A program made the position numbers and the translations under genes. A stretch of 64,000 nt of DNA from contig NZ_FMAJ01000012.1 in assembly GCF_900094625.1 (NCBI RefSeq), positions 95,097-159,096 on the forward strand, read 5' to 3'. The stretch is from Rhizobium aethiopicum (GTDB lineage Bacteria; Pseudomonadota; Alphaproteobacteria; Rhizobiales; Rhizobiaceae). Of the stretch, positions 1 to 9,478 are shown piece after piece. A model generated the notes under the pieces. It worked only from the letters and a program-made list of their open reading frames with translations, searched no databases and was not told the origin of the DNA. The stretch's first letter is position 1; each line of letters begins with the position of its first letter.

Positions 1-306
1 GCGCCGCTTGGCCGCAGCGGCCATCGCAGCGTTAGGCGCAGCGACTTCGAGGGCTGGATCGCCGAGGATCTTGCCCGCATCGAAGGCGCTCTCGACGAAG
101 TTCTCGACAAGACAGAGACGAAAGCGGCTGACATCGACAAGGTGTTCCTGACCGGCGGCACCTCCTTCGTGCCGGCCGTGCGCCGCATTTTCACCGAGCG
201 CTTCGAGCGCGACCGGATCGAAAGCGGCGGTGAACTGCTGTCGATCGCCCATGGTCTGGCGCTGATCGGCGAACGCGACGACATCGCGCAATGGACTGTG
301 CAATAA
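1..306 (+). CDS. Hsp70-family protein, C-terminal end (5' truncated by window)
   Basis: An open frame runs in from the left edge and stops at TAA 304-306, leaving 101 residues. The segment VFLTGGTSFVPAVRRIF is the glycine-rich phosphate-2/adenosine motif of the Hsp70/actin-like ATPase fold, and the end (SIAHGLALIGE) resembles the YegD-type Hsp70 proteins that lack a long substrate-binding lid. It is therefore probably a YegD-like chaperone ATPase rather than DnaK, whose C terminus is much longer after this motif. The start and N-terminal domain lie outside the window. Confidence 0.75.
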   Translation, partial: APLGRSGHRSVRRSDFEGWIAEDLARIEGALDEVLDKTETKAADIDKVFLTGGTSFVPAVRRIFTERFERDRIESGGELLSIAHGLALIGERDDIAQWTVQ

Positions 307-374
307 AGCCGGCAAACGCGGCCAATGTGCCGCCTGCCCTTTCAATGCCACGATCTCTTCGCTAGATTTGCCGC

Positions 375-1268
375 ATGATCTCCGCCAACGACCTTTCCCC
401 CGCCGAGCTTGCAGCGCTTCTGCATTTCCATGCGGATGCCGGCGTGGAATGGCTGCTGGAAGAGGAAGCGGTCGACCGCTTCGCCGAATTCGAGGAAATG
501 AAGGCGGCACGCCGTCCGGCGGCGCAGGCGCAGCAGGAACGGCCCATTGCTGAGCAACGGCCTTTGCCGGGCGAGCGCCAGACATCGTCTCGTCCGAATG
601 CAGCGGCGCGTCCGGCCCCGGCCTCCGGCCCGCAACCGGCGATCCCGGACGGCGAGGCCGTGCAGCAGGCGCGTTTCGTCGCCGAAGCCGCGCGGTCGCT
701 GAGCGAACTCAAGACCGCGATCGAGGCCTTCAACGGCTGCAATCTCAAGCACAGCGCCCGTTCGACGATTTTTGCCGACGGCGACGCCGACAGCGGCATC
801 ATGGTGATCGGCTCGGCGCCGAGCGCCGAAGACGATCGCGAGGGCACGCCATTTTCGGGAAAATCCGGCCAGCTGTTCGACAAGATGCTGGCGGCGATCG
901 GGCTTAACCGTTCCAGCGTCCTGCTGACGCAAGTCATTCCCTGGCGGCCGCCCGGCAACCGCGCGCCATCGCCGGCCGAAATGGACATCTGCCGGCCCTT
1001 CATCGAGCGGCAAATTGCGCTCGCCGAACCGCAGGCGATTCTGCTGCTCGGCAATTTCGCTGCGCGGTTTTTCTTCGGGGAAAACGATACGATCCACGGC
1101 CTGCGGGGCCGCTGGAGGGAAATTGCCGTCGCCGAGCGCGCCATTCCCACGATCGCCAGCCTGCATCCTCAGGATCTGTTAACCGCACCTGTCAACAAAC
1201 GGCTGGCCTGGAATGATTTGCTGGCATTTCAGGCGAAGCTTAAGTCCCTCTCTTTACTCAGAAATTAG
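375..1268 (+). CDS. Family-4-type uracil-DNA glycosylase, divergent
   Basis: 297 residues. The C-terminal two thirds (about 110-295) follow the family-4 uracil-DNA glycosylase fold: an FSGKSGQLFDKML stretch, the highly typical PWRPPGNRAPSPAEMDICRPF segment (read in two parts), an LLLGNFAARFFF strand and a late LHPQDLL motif. The N-terminal 100 residues are a low-complexity linker after MISANDLSPAELAALL, as in other rhizobial members. The family removes uracil from DNA to start base-excision repair. Oddities: motif 1, usually GEAPG, reads GSAPS, and only two of the four cluster cysteines of thermophilic family-4 enzymes are visible (FNGC and DIC; the others are F and W). Loss of two cysteines may be a trait of the proteobacterial branch; the GSAPS change is more unusual. 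No clear Shine-Dalgarno sequence precedes the ATG. Confidence 0.8.
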   Translation: MISANDLSPAELAALLHFHADAGVEWLLEEEAVDRFAEFEEMKAARRPAAQAQQERPIAEQRPLPGERQTSSRPNAAARPAPASGPQPAIPDGEAVQQARFVAEAARSLSELKTAIEAFNGCNLKHSARSTIFADGDADSGIMVIGSAPSAEDDREGTPFSGKSGQLFDKMLAAIGLNRSSVLLTQVIPWRPPGNRAPSPAEMDICRPFIERQIALAEPQAILLLGNFAARFFFGENDTIHGLRGRWREIAVAERAIPTIASLHPQDLLTAPVNKRLAWNDLLAFQAKLKSLSLLRN

Positions 1269-1286
1269 CCGAAGTAACTATTTTAT

Positions 1287-1319
1287 GAAGCAGCCGTGCA
1301 ATTTTTGCACGGCTGCTTC
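1287..1319 (+). terminator. Perfect 15-bp hairpin after the glycosylase gene
   Basis: Arms 1287-1301 and 1305-1319 (beginning GAAGCAGCCG) are perfectly complementary with a 3-base TTT loop, 18 bases after the glycosylase stop. No T-run follows on the plus strand, so it may be a weak terminator or an mRNA-stabilising stem rather than a classic Rho-independent terminator. Confidence 0.5.
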
Positions 1320-1398
1320 GCGTCATGATGCGTTGCGGAATTTATGTTGCGTTGCAATATAGACCTGTGTCTTGGGAGGAATCACAGGAACCAAGGCC

Positions 1399-1590
1399 AT
1401 GAACAAGCGATTTCGTCCTACCCATTGCGGGTTTGAAACCCTTCGCCTCGCCGGCGACCAAGTTCGTACCACGCAGGGCTACAGCCGTTTTGGTTTTGCC
1501 ACGAACGAGCAGATGATTGCCCGCGGCACCGGTATAAACAGCCGCACGGCGCGCCCGAACGCCATTTTCTCCGATTTCCAGCAATATTGA
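1399..1590 (+). CDS. Possible small protein, 63 aa, unrecognised
   Basis: An ATG preceded by AAGGCC opens 63 codons (MNKRFRPTHCGFETLRLAGD at the N terminus). Composition is mixed and lacks the strong GC third-position bias of neighbouring genes, so it may be a young gene or chance. It lies between the hairpin at 1287-1319 and a second short frame. I recognise no domain. Confidence 0.25.
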   Translation: MNKRFRPTHCGFETLRLAGDQVRTTQGYSRFGFATNEQMIARGTGINSRTARPNAIFSDFQQY

Positions 1591-1705
1591 GCGGCAGGCG
1601 CTGCAGCACCGCGCCCCTCTTCGAAGGCCAAAGGGCACTGTAATAGTTCGAATTGCTGCATAAAATGTGCAGCCGCCTGCCTTTTTCATGTCAGAGTAAC
1701 CCAAC

Positions 1706-1864
1706 ATGTCGACGATCCTGCTATCGCTTCTGCGCAACATCGAAACCTTCGAGCATATCCGCGCCGCGGTCTGCGCCGCGCAGGAGTACGAGCGCGAGCT
1801 TTCAGTGAGGCCTGTCGAGGCCGCTGCGGACTTTGGTGCGGGTACAGCAGCGATCGTCCTCTGA
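1706..1864 (+). CDS. Possible small protein, 52 aa
   Basis: An ATG at 1706 opens 52 codons starting MSTILLSLLRNIETFEHIRA, with an amphipathic-helix look and genus-like codon use. It stops at TGA 1862-1864, directly next to the stop of the convergent gene whose last base is 1865. No clear ribosome-binding site precedes the ATG. The head-to-tail fit is suggestive, but no family is recognised. Confidence 0.35.
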   Translation: MSTILLSLLRNIETFEHIRAAVCAAQEYERELSVRPVEAAADFGAGTAAIVL

Positions 1865-2860
1865 TCAGACGGCCACTTCTTTGGTCCGGGCCTTCGCCCA
1901 TTCGAAGGCTTCGTCGACATAGGCGAATTTGACGGCCTGCCAGGCGCAGTATTCTTCGGCAAAATCCCGCGATATCCAAAGGCGCGTCTTGCGCGGCTCA
2001 TCATGCCAGCCGACGCAGCCGCGCTGCGCCGCCTTTGCCAGGAGCCGCTGCAGGTGCGTGCGCGACATCATGAAATCGGCGGCGAGCGCGCGGGTTTCGA
2101 CGCGGCCGACCGGAAATTTGCCGGGCTCGGCGTTTTCTATATCCATCCGGGCGATGAAGTTGTCGACGACGAGGCCGCCGGCCTCCGTCCAGAGAAACAG
2201 CGCCACCTGCTCCGGCGGCTCCCGCCAGGCGGCATCTTCCAGGCAATGGCGGGCGATGCGCGGCTGAACGAGCCCCATCAATGATGGATTTGCCTGGAAA
2301 AACGCCGCCCTCTCACCGCGGTCGAGCAGGTCAAGCGCCGCAAGATTGGCGTGAATCCAGGCAAACATCGCCTGATGGCTGACATTGGCCGGTTCGAAAT
2401 GTCGTGGCCGGCGCCGCTGGTCGCCAGGCGTGTGGGTGATGAAGCGGTAGGTATAGAGCTCTTCGATGAAGGCGAGCACGGTGTTGCGGCTCGCCACCTT
2501 GTGTGCCGTGATGCGGTCGGTCAGCCGAACCGCGGTAAGACCTGAGGTGGGGTTGCGCGGATCATATTCCAGGTGGAGGGCATAGGCGGTCTGAGTCAGG
2601 AGCCAGCGCTGATGGGATGCGAGCAGCCTCGCCAGACGCGGGCCGGCGTCGAACATGCCGCGGGTCTGCCCGGCCAAGAAGCGAATGCTCGTCAGAAAGG
2701 AGCCGTTTCCTGACAATTGCTCCGCCGTGAATGCCATTATGCGTTTCTCCACCTCCGCTCGCGGGCCAGCGTTCGGAGCAGTAATATCGAAAGCCGCAAA
2801 ACGGCCCATTAGACATGCATAGTGTTGAATAAATGATAGTTTCTCATGTTCAACAATCAT
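1865..2860 (-). CDS. Conserved hypothetical protein with C-terminal helix-turn-helix-like region
   Basis: 331 residues read from 2860, or 314 if translation starts at the internal ATG at 2809 (MGRFAAFDITAP). No signal peptide or membrane segment. Residues about 255-300 (VETRALAADFMMSRTHLQRL, then LAKAAQRGCVGWHDE) look like a winged helix-turn-helix, which suggests a DNA-binding regulator, while the first 230 residues match no domain I know. It stands alone on the minus strand, convergent with the short frame ending at 1864 and 107 bases downstream of the DMT permease stop. I infer a regulator, but give no function. Confidence 0.6.
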   Translation of the reverse strand: MIVEHEKLSFIQHYACLMGRFAAFDITAPNAGPRAEVEKRIMAFTAEQLSGNGSFLTSIRFLAGQTRGMFDAGPRLARLLASHQRWLLTQTAYALHLEYDPRNPTSGLTAVRLTDRITAHKVASRNTVLAFIEELYTYRFITHTPGDQRRRPRHFEPANVSHQAMFAWIHANLAALDLLDRGERAAFFQANPSLMGLVQPRIARHCLEDAAWREPPEQVALFLWTEAGGLVVDNFIARMDIENAEPGKFPVGRVETRALAADFMMSRTHLQRLLAKAAQRGCVGWHDEPRKTRLWISRDFAEEYCAWQAVKFAYVDEAFEWAKARTKEVAV

Positions 2861-2967
2861 ATTCCGCGGGTCGACGCCATCCTAAGAATTCGCCACTCTT
2901 TTCGCTCGCCGGAGGCAAGCCTCGCGCGGCGGCAATCTGCGCGTTAAAATCTTGCCGGTCACGAGCC

Positions 2968-3906
2968 TCAGGATTGCGGCGTCGTCGCCTTGCGCGCCTC
3001 CCGCTGTTCGATCCCCAGCTGATGCTCGCGATAGATGATGAAGATCCCGGCAGCAACGACGATGACGGTGCCGATCAGCATGCTGACGGTCGGCACGTCG
3101 CCGAAGACGAAGTAGCCGATGATACCGCCGAGCAGGATCGAGGTATATTCGAACGGCGCGATGGTGGAGACATCGGCATGGCGGTAACTTTCCGTCAGCA
3201 GAATCTGCGCGACGCCACCGCAAAAGCCGGCGGCGATCAGATAAAGCGCCGACGGCCATGGCAGGATGAGCCAGCCGAAAGGAAGGGAAGCCAGCGAGAA
3301 AATCGACGCGGTGAGCGAAAAATACAGCACGATCGTCGCAGTCTTCTCCTCCTCGACGAGGCGTCGCACCTGGATCATCGCCATGCCGCCGAGAACGGCC
3401 GAGAGCAGCACGCATAGCGCGCCGAGGGCCTGTTCGGCTTCGATGCCGCCGTCACGAAACAGCGTCAGTTTCGGCCAGGAGACGATGGCGACGCCGACGA
3501 TGCCGACGAGGACGGCGCTCCACCGATAGATGCGTACGGTTTCGCCGAGAAAAACCGCGGCGAAGACAACGGCGACAAGCGGCAAGGCGTAGCCGAGCGC
3601 GATCGCTTCCGGCAGCGGCAGATGCAGCAGGCCGTAGAAGCCGAAAGCCATCGACAGGATGCCGATCGTGCCGCGTTTCAGGTGGCCGACCGGGTTGGCG
3701 GTATGGAAGGCTGTGCGCAGCTGGCCGATATAGGCGAGATAGGCCATGATCGGGAAGAGCGCGAAGAAAGACCTGCAAAAGGTGACCTGACCCGGCGGGA
3801 TATCCGACCCTGCCAGCTTGATGAAGGTCTGCATGGCCAGGAAGACCACGACCGACGAGACTTTCAGCGCGATGCCTCTCATCGGGTTTCTGAGAACCGA
3901 GTGCAT
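2968..3906 (-). CDS. DMT-superfamily permease (EamA family)
   Basis: 312 residues with about ten hydrophobic segments arranged as two EamA repeats (roughly 10-140 and 150-290). Features such as MQTFIKLAGSDIPPGQVTFCRSFFALFP and PLPEAIALGYALPLVAVVFA (each read in part) are typical of drug/metabolite transporters in which the second helix carries a conserved Arg after a small-residue run. The protein should sit in the inner membrane and export or import a small solute; the substrate cannot be read from sequence. AGGA lies 2 bases before the chosen ATG. Monocistronic as far as visible. Confidence 0.85.
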   Translation of the reverse strand: MHSVLRNPMRGIALKVSSVVVFLAMQTFIKLAGSDIPPGQVTFCRSFFALFPIMAYLAYIGQLRTAFHTANPVGHLKRGTIGILSMAFGFYGLLHLPLPEAIALGYALPLVAVVFAAVFLGETVRIYRWSAVLVGIVGVAIVSWPKLTLFRDGGIEAEQALGALCVLLSAVLGGMAMIQVRRLVEEEKTATIVLYFSLTASIFSLASLPFGWLILPWPSALYLIAAGFCGGVAQILLTESYRHADVSTIAPFEYTSILLGGIIGYFVFGDVPTVSMLIGTVIVVAAGIFIIYREHQLGIEQREARKATTPQS

Positions 3907-4333
3907 GATCCTGGCTCTAATGCTGACTTAAACAAAACGGGAAGACGCGTTCGACTCGGGAACGCAACAGGTGATGACGCCATCGTAGCTAAAGAAAATC
4001 GAGATGGGCGAAAAAACCGCAACAAAACCGGATAATTGCCAAATCACCTTCCGCCGCTCGGCCAAGAGGACTGCGATGAGCTTGGCGGCTACGGCGTCAG
4101 TCGCGCAGACCGAAAGCGACGATCAAGGCCGAGCTCAATCTGTGATAGCGCCCGTTCTCCCGACCGCGGCATGCATCGGTTTCGAACAGGGTATTTTGCC
4201 CGTGAACTTCGACCTCACCGGCAATTTGCTTTAACTTTAGTTCAGACTTTAATGTAATCATGCCCGGCAATTTAGGCAGAGCGCGCACGCCTCTGTATCC
4301 GCGGTTGTCAAATAACGGTCTTCAGGAAACACC
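3907..4333. other. Non-coding gap between DMT permease and pepN
   Basis: 427 bases between divergent genes. Short frames exist on both strands but none has a ribosome-binding site or recognisable product. It contains an AT-richer tract (4225-4262) and a possible TTGTCA promoter element near 4306. It most likely holds the promoters of both flanking genes. Confidence 0.5.
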
Positions 4334-6982
4334 ATGCGAACAGATACCGGCCAGGTCATTCATCTGGCAGATTACCGTCCCACCGACTTCGTGCTGGAAC
4401 GCGTGGACCTGACATTCGAACTCGATCCGACGGAGACAAAGGTCGAAGCGCGTCTCATCTTTCATCGCCGCCCTGGCGCCGACATTGCGGCGCCGATCGT
4501 GCTCGACGGTGACGAGCTGGCGCTGGCCGGGCTGCTGCTCGACCAGGTGGAGCTTGACCACTCGCGTTATGATGCAACGCCGGAAAGCCTGACCGTGCGC
4601 GACCTGCCGGAGAGCGCACCCTTTGAGCTGACGATCACCACGATCATCAATCCCGAGGCCAATACCCAGCTGATGGGGCTCTACCGCACCGGCGGCATCT
4701 ACTGCACGCAGTGCGAGGCCGAAGGCTTCCGCCGCATCACCTATTTCCCCGATCGGCCCGATGTGCTTGCGCCGTTCACGGTCAACATCATCGCCGACAA
4801 GGACGCCAACCCGCTGTTGCTATCGAACGGCAACTTCCTCGGCGGCGCCGGCTACGGCCCCGGCAAGCATTTCGCCGCATGGTTCGACCCGCATCCGAAG
4901 CCGAGCTACCTCTTCGCCCTCGTGGCCGGCGATCTCGGCGTCGTCGAAGACACGTTCACCACCATGTCCGACCGGGAGGTGGTGCTGAAGATCTATGTCG
5001 AGCACGGCAAGGAGTCGCGCGCGGCCTATGCCATGGATGCGCTGAAGCGCTCGATGAAGTGGGACGAAGAGCGGTTCGGGCGCGAATACGATCTCGACAT
5101 CTTCATGATCGTCGCCGTCTCCGACTTCAACATGGGCGCGATGGAGAACAAGGGCCTCAACATCTTCAACGACAAATACGTGCTCGCCGACCCCGAGACC
5201 GCGACCGATGCCGACTATGCCAATATCGAGGCGATCATCGCGCATGAATATTTCCACAACTGGACCGGCAACCGCATCACCTGCCGCGACTGGTTCCAGC
5301 TGTGCCTCAAGGAAGGCCTGACGGTTTATCGCGACCAGGAATTTTCCTCCGATCAGCGCTCGCGCCCGGTCAAGCGCATCGCCGATGTGCGCCATCTGAA
5401 ATCCGAGCAGTTTCCGGAGGATGGCGGCCCACTCGCCCATCCGGTGCGGCCGACGACATATCGCGAGATCAACAATTTCTACACGAGGACCGTCTACGAG
5501 AAGGGCAGCGAAGTCACGCGGATGATCGCGACGCTCATCGGCAGGGATGGCTTCAAGAAGGGCATGGATCTTTATTTCGACCGCCACGATGGCCAGGCCG
5601 TGACGATCGAGGATTTCGTCAAATGTTTCGAGGACGCGAGCGGTCGGGACCTCGCGCAGTTCTCGCTCTGGTACCATCAGGCCGGCACGCCGCTCGTCAC
5701 CGCATCGGGCAGCTACGATGCGGCGGCAGGCAGCTTCACCCTGTCGCTCGAACAGATGATTCCGGCAACACCCGGCCAGTCGAGCAAGGAACCGATGCAT
5801 ATTCCGCTCAGCCTGGCGTTCTTCGGCGAAAACGGCGGCAAGATCGAGCCGACTTCGGTCGAAGGCGCCGAATATGCCGACGAGGTGCTGCATCTCACAG
5901 GCCGCACGCAGACGGCAGTATTCAAAGGCGTCGGCTCGCGGCCAGTCGTCTCGATCAACCGCAGCTTCTCGGCGCCGATCAACCTGCATTTCGACCAGAG
6001 CCCTGTCGATCTCGCCCATCTCGCCCGCCACGAGACGGATCATTTCGCCCGCTGGCAGGCGCTGACAGATCTGGCGCTGCCGAACCTTCTGAAAGCCGCC
6101 CGCGATTCGCGTGAGGGCAAGCCCGTCGCCTGCGAGGCGACCTTCGTCGAGACGCTGGTTGCGGCCGCAGCCGACGAGAGCCTCGAGCCCGCCTTCCGCG
6201 CCCAGGCGCTGGCTCTGCCGAGTGAATCAGATATTGCCCGCGAACTCGGCAGCAATAACGATCCCGACGCCATCCATGCCGGCCGGCAGGCGATCCTGAA
6301 ACAGATCGCCGATGCCGGAAAGAGTGTCTTTGCCGGTCTGTACGCGTCAATGACGACATCAGGCGATTTCAGCCCGGATGCCAAAAGCGCTGGCCTGCGC
6401 GCACTGCGCAATAGCGCCCTCGCCTACGTCTCCTATGCCGAACAGACGCCGGTTCGTGCCAAGGCCGCCTTCGAGGCCGCCAACAATATGACCGATCTCA
6501 GCCATGCGCTGACGCTTCTCGTCCATCATTTTCCCGAGAGTGCAGAGACGAGCGAGGCGCTGGCCGCCTTCCGCGACCGCTTCGCAGAAAACGCACTCGT
6601 CATCGACAAATGGTTCTCGATCCAGGCCGGCATCCCGGGCGCCAAGGCCCTGGAACGGGTACGCGCCCTGATGGAGAATTCGCTGTTCAAGCGCACCAAT
6701 CCTAACCGGATGCGGGCGCTGGTCGGGACCTTCGCCTTTGCCAACCCGACCGGCTTCGGCCGTGCAGACGGCGAAGGCTATCGTTTCCTGGCCGGGCAAA
6801 TTCTCGAAATCGACGAGCGCAACCCGCAGCTTGCCGCTCGCATTCTGACATCGATGCGCTCCTGGCGCTCGCTGGAGCCGACGCGCGCCGAACACGCCCG
6901 AGCGGCGCTGATCGAGATCGAACGGTCGCCCGACCTTTCCACAGACGTTCGCGATATCGTGGAGCGCACGCTCAAAGGGTGA
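4334..6982 (+). CDS. pepN: Aminopeptidase N (M1 family metallopeptidase)
   Basis: 882 residues, the normal length for proteobacterial PepN. The zinc site is H304-E305-x-x-H308 with the second glutamate at E327, the same 23-residue spacing as in E. coli PepN; the exopeptidase substrate-binding motif GAMEN lies about 30 residues before in VSDFNMGAMENKGLN. Order: N-terminal beta domain, catalytic domain (about 200-440), then the beta and long helical C-terminal domains. It trims N-terminal residues from peptides in the cytoplasm; there is no signal peptide. CAGGAAACACC before the ATG is a good ribosome-binding site. Followed at 190 bases by the PleC-like kinase on the same strand. Confidence 0.96.
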   Translation: MRTDTGQVIHLADYRPTDFVLERVDLTFELDPTETKVEARLIFHRRPGADIAAPIVLDGDELALAGLLLDQVELDHSRYDATPESLTVRDLPESAPFELTITTIINPEANTQLMGLYRTGGIYCTQCEAEGFRRITYFPDRPDVLAPFTVNIIADKDANPLLLSNGNFLGGAGYGPGKHFAAWFDPHPKPSYLFALVAGDLGVVEDTFTTMSDREVVLKIYVEHGKESRAAYAMDALKRSMKWDEERFGREYDLDIFMIVAVSDFNMGAMENKGLNIFNDKYVLADPETATDADYANIEAIIAHEYFHNWTGNRITCRDWFQLCLKEGLTVYRDQEFSSDQRSRPVKRIADVRHLKSEQFPEDGGPLAHPVRPTTYREINNFYTRTVYEKGSEVTRMIATLIGRDGFKKGMDLYFDRHDGQAVTIEDFVKCFEDASGRDLAQFSLWYHQAGTPLVTASGSYDAAAGSFTLSLEQMIPATPGQSSKEPMHIPLSLAFFGENGGKIEPTSVEGAEYADEVLHLTGRTQTAVFKGVGSRPVVSINRSFSAPINLHFDQSPVDLAHLARHETDHFARWQALTDLALPNLLKAARDSREGKPVACEATFVETLVAAAADESLEPAFRAQALALPSESDIARELGSNNDPDAIHAGRQAILKQIADAGKSVFAGLYASMTTSGDFSPDAKSAGLRALRNSALAYVSYAEQTPVRAKAAFEAANNMTDLSHALTLLVHHFPESAETSEALAAFRDRFAENALVIDKWFSIQAGIPGAKALERVRALMENSLFKRTNPNRMRALVGTFAFANPTGFGRADGEGYRFLAGQILEIDERNPQLAARILTSMRSWRSLEPTRAEHARAALIEIERSPDLSTDVRDIVERTLKG

Positions 6983-7174
6983 TTTGCCGGCGCTGGCCGT
7001 CGCGCAGGCTGCGGCGGCCGTCTCGCCTCGCGATTCGAATCGCCCAAACAATCCGCAAATATAAATAGTTAACGGATTTTTACCTTTACCTCTGGACAAG
7101 GCGAATCACCCATGATTCTCTAGGTCAGGTTCGAGCGAGCGGCGCGCGAATCACACGAGGGACAAGGCGAAGAG

Positions 7175-9478
7175 ATGATGGACGTGCGACGGGCAACCGT
7201 GGCCGGAGGACGGCTGCGTGTCGATTTTGACGGGCTGAAAGCCTGGCGAAACAGCCTTTCCGGTCATGCGACATCGGAACCGCTCCTTCGTCACCTGCCG
7301 AAGGCGGAGCTCATCTTGAAGCGCGCCATTCCGGCGCTGATAGTCGCCTTCCTCTCCGTCGTCGCCGCCTCGCATTTCTTCGGCATGATGAGCGAATATG
7401 CCCGGCTCGAGGCCTCCGCCCGCCACGCCACGGCGCTCTCGGCGGCGACCGCCTCGGCAGTTTTTGCGGACGCGTCCGACATCTTCGACAGCGGCGATAT
7501 CGGCCAGGCGCAGGCCCGCCTCGCCAAGTTCCTGCCTCAGGACCGGCTGGACAGCGGCGCTTTCGTGCTGCTGGTGCAGGCCAGCGGCAAGGTTTTTGCC
7601 GCGACGACCGCCGGGCTTTCGCATGTCGGCAACAATGTCGGCGATTTCTTCCCCGAGGTCTCGGCGATCCGCCGTTTCGGCGATCGGGCCGGCGTCATCG
7701 AAACCACGATCGGCGGCGTGCCGCACTATGCCGAGATCACGCTGATGGGCAATGCCGGCGGCTTTATCGTTGCCGCCACCTCGCTCGACGAGATCAGCCG
7801 GCTCTGGCGCGAGGAGCTGGCGCTCAACGTCACGCTGTTTGCCGGCATCTCGTCGATCCTGCTCGTCATCCTCTACGCCTACTATACCCAGGTGAAGCGC
7901 GCCCGCGACGCCGACGATATCTTCCTGGAATCGAACCTGCGCGTCGAGACGGCGCTGTCGCGCGGCCGCTGCGGCCTCTGGGACTTCGATTTCGAGAACC
8001 GTGAATTCTTCTGGTCGCGCTCGATGTACGACATGCTCGGCCTGCCGGGTTCGGACAAGACGATGGGTTTTGGCGAGGCTGCGCGGCTGATGCACCCGGA
8101 TGACGGCGGCCTCTACGAGATCGCGCGGGCCATCGCCAAGGGCCACTCCGGCCAGGTCGACCAGATCTTCCGCATGCGCCACGCCGGCGGCCACTATGTC
8201 TGGATGCGCGCCCGCGCCCAGGTGATCCGCAGCAATTCCGGCCGCATGCACCTGATCGGCATCGCCATGGATGTGACCGAACAGCACCGGCTGGCCCAGC
8301 GCTATGCGGAAGCCGACCAGCGGCTCGCCGACGCCATCGAATGCACCTCCGAAGCCTTCGTGCTCTGGGACAAGAACGACCGGCTCGTCATGTGCAATAC
8401 GCATTTCCAGCAGGCCTACGGCCTGCCGGACAACGTGCTGGTGCCCGGCACCGAGCGCTCGATCGTCAATGCCGCCGCCGCTCGCCCCGTCATCGAGCGG
8501 CGTGTCGCCGATGCTGATGGGTCGGGGCGCACGACGGAGGTGCAACTCGCCGACGAGCGCTGGCTGCAGATCAACGAACGCCGCACCCGCGACGGCGGCA
8601 AGGTCTCGGTCGGCACCGACATCACGCTGATGAAACGCCACCAGGAGCGGTTGCGCGAATCCGAACGCCGGCTGATGGCGACGATCGGCGATCTCTCCGC
8701 CTCGCGCCAGACGCTGGAACTCCAGAAGGCCGAGCTTTCGACAGCCAACGCCAATTACCAGGCTGAGAAGGAACGCGCCGAGGCCGCCAACAAGGCGAAA
8801 TCGGAGTTCCTGGCCAACATGTCGCATGAGCTGCGCACACCGCTCAACGCCATCCTCGGCTTCTCCGAGATCCTGCAGAACCAGATGTTCGGGCCGCTCG
8901 GCTCGCTGAAATACGACGAATATGCACGCGATATCCACGACAGCGGCAAACATCTGCTCAACGTCATCAGCGACATTCTCGACATGTCGAAGATAGAGGC
9001 CGGCCATCTCAGGCTGCACCGCGAGCGCATCGATCTGGTGCCGCTGATCGAGGAGAGCCTGCGCTTCACCGCCATTCCGGCGGCCGAAAAAGACATCGTC
9101 ATCGAGCAGCGCATTTCGTCTGGCCTGACGCTGACGGCCGACCGGCGGGCGATGAAGCAGGTGCTGCTCAACCTGCTCTCCAATGCGGTGAAGTTCACCG
9201 ACAATGGCGGCCGCATCGCGGTGCGTACCCGCCGCGTCGACGGCGCCGTCTTCGTCACCATCGCCGATACCGGCATCGGCATTCCCCGCTCGGCGCTGTC
9301 GAAGATCGGTCAGCCGTTCGAACAGGTGCAGAGCCAATACGCCAAGAGCAAGGGCGGTTCCGGCCTCGGACTTGCCATCTCGCGCTCGCTGACCTCGCTG
9401 CATGGCGGCCGCATGAAGATCCGCTCCCGCGAAGCTGTGGGCACGGTGATCTCACTGCGCATCCCGGATGATGTCTAA
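7175..9478 (+). CDS. pleC: PleC/PdhS-type membrane sensor histidine kinase
   Basis: 767 residues: transmembrane segment about 50-71, a periplasmic domain to about 220, second transmembrane segment about 220-245, two PAS-like domains (about 250-370 and 380-490), a coiled coil, a HisKA domain with phospho-acceptor H551 in MSHELRTPLNAILGFSEIL, and a HATPase domain with GGSGLGLAI. The HisKA stretch with MFGPLG, EYARDI, SGKHLL and DMSKIEAG is the signature of the DivJ/PleC/PdhS group that controls the single-domain regulator DivK in alphaproteobacteria. From memory, the S. meliloti pleC gene also lies beside glnE, which supports the symbol. There is no adjacent response regulator, as expected for this group. 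Its stop overlaps the stop of convergent glnE by 3 bases. Confidence 0.75.
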   Translation: MMDVRRATVAGGRLRVDFDGLKAWRNSLSGHATSEPLLRHLPKAELILKRAIPALIVAFLSVVAASHFFGMMSEYARLEASARHATALSAATASAVFADASDIFDSGDIGQAQARLAKFLPQDRLDSGAFVLLVQASGKVFAATTAGLSHVGNNVGDFFPEVSAIRRFGDRAGVIETTIGGVPHYAEITLMGNAGGFIVAATSLDEISRLWREELALNVTLFAGISSILLVILYAYYTQVKRARDADDIFLESNLRVETALSRGRCGLWDFDFENREFFWSRSMYDMLGLPGSDKTMGFGEAARLMHPDDGGLYEIARAIAKGHSGQVDQIFRMRHAGGHYVWMRARAQVIRSNSGRMHLIGIAMDVTEQHRLAQRYAEADQRLADAIECTSEAFVLWDKNDRLVMCNTHFQQAYGLPDNVLVPGTERSIVNAAAARPVIERRVADADGSGRTTEVQLADERWLQINERRTRDGGKVSVGTDITLMKRHQERLRESERRLMATIGDLSASRQTLELQKAELSTANANYQAEKERAEAANKAKSEFLANMSHELRTPLNAILGFSEILQNQMFGPLGSLKYDEYARDIHDSGKHLLNVISDILDMSKIEAGHLRLHRERIDLVPLIEESLRFTAIPAAEKDIVIEQRISSGLTLTADRRAMKQVLLNLLSNAVKFTDNGGRIAVRTRRVDGAVFVTIADTGIGIPRSALSKIGQPFEQVQSQYAKSKGGSGLGLAISRSLTSLHGGRMKIRSREAVGTVISLRIPDDV

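Noticed and set aside
1342..2004. A 220-codon minus-strand frame crossing the stop of the HTH-like gene
   Set aside because: It overlaps the end of a better-supported gene and has a scrambled composition with no motif.
3934..4020. Possible tRNA or small RNA in the A-rich part of the pepN gap
   Set aside because: No cloverleaf or terminator could be drawn.
4097..4288. A 63-codon frame divergent from pepN
   Set aside because: No ribosome-binding site, no family, and it lies in the region expected to hold the pepN promoter.
7151..9403. A 750-codon open frame antisense to the PleC-like kinase gene
   Set aside because: Its product has no recognisable domain and is Arg/His/Asp-rich as expected for the complement of GC-rich coding DNA; the kinase on the other strand is unambiguous.
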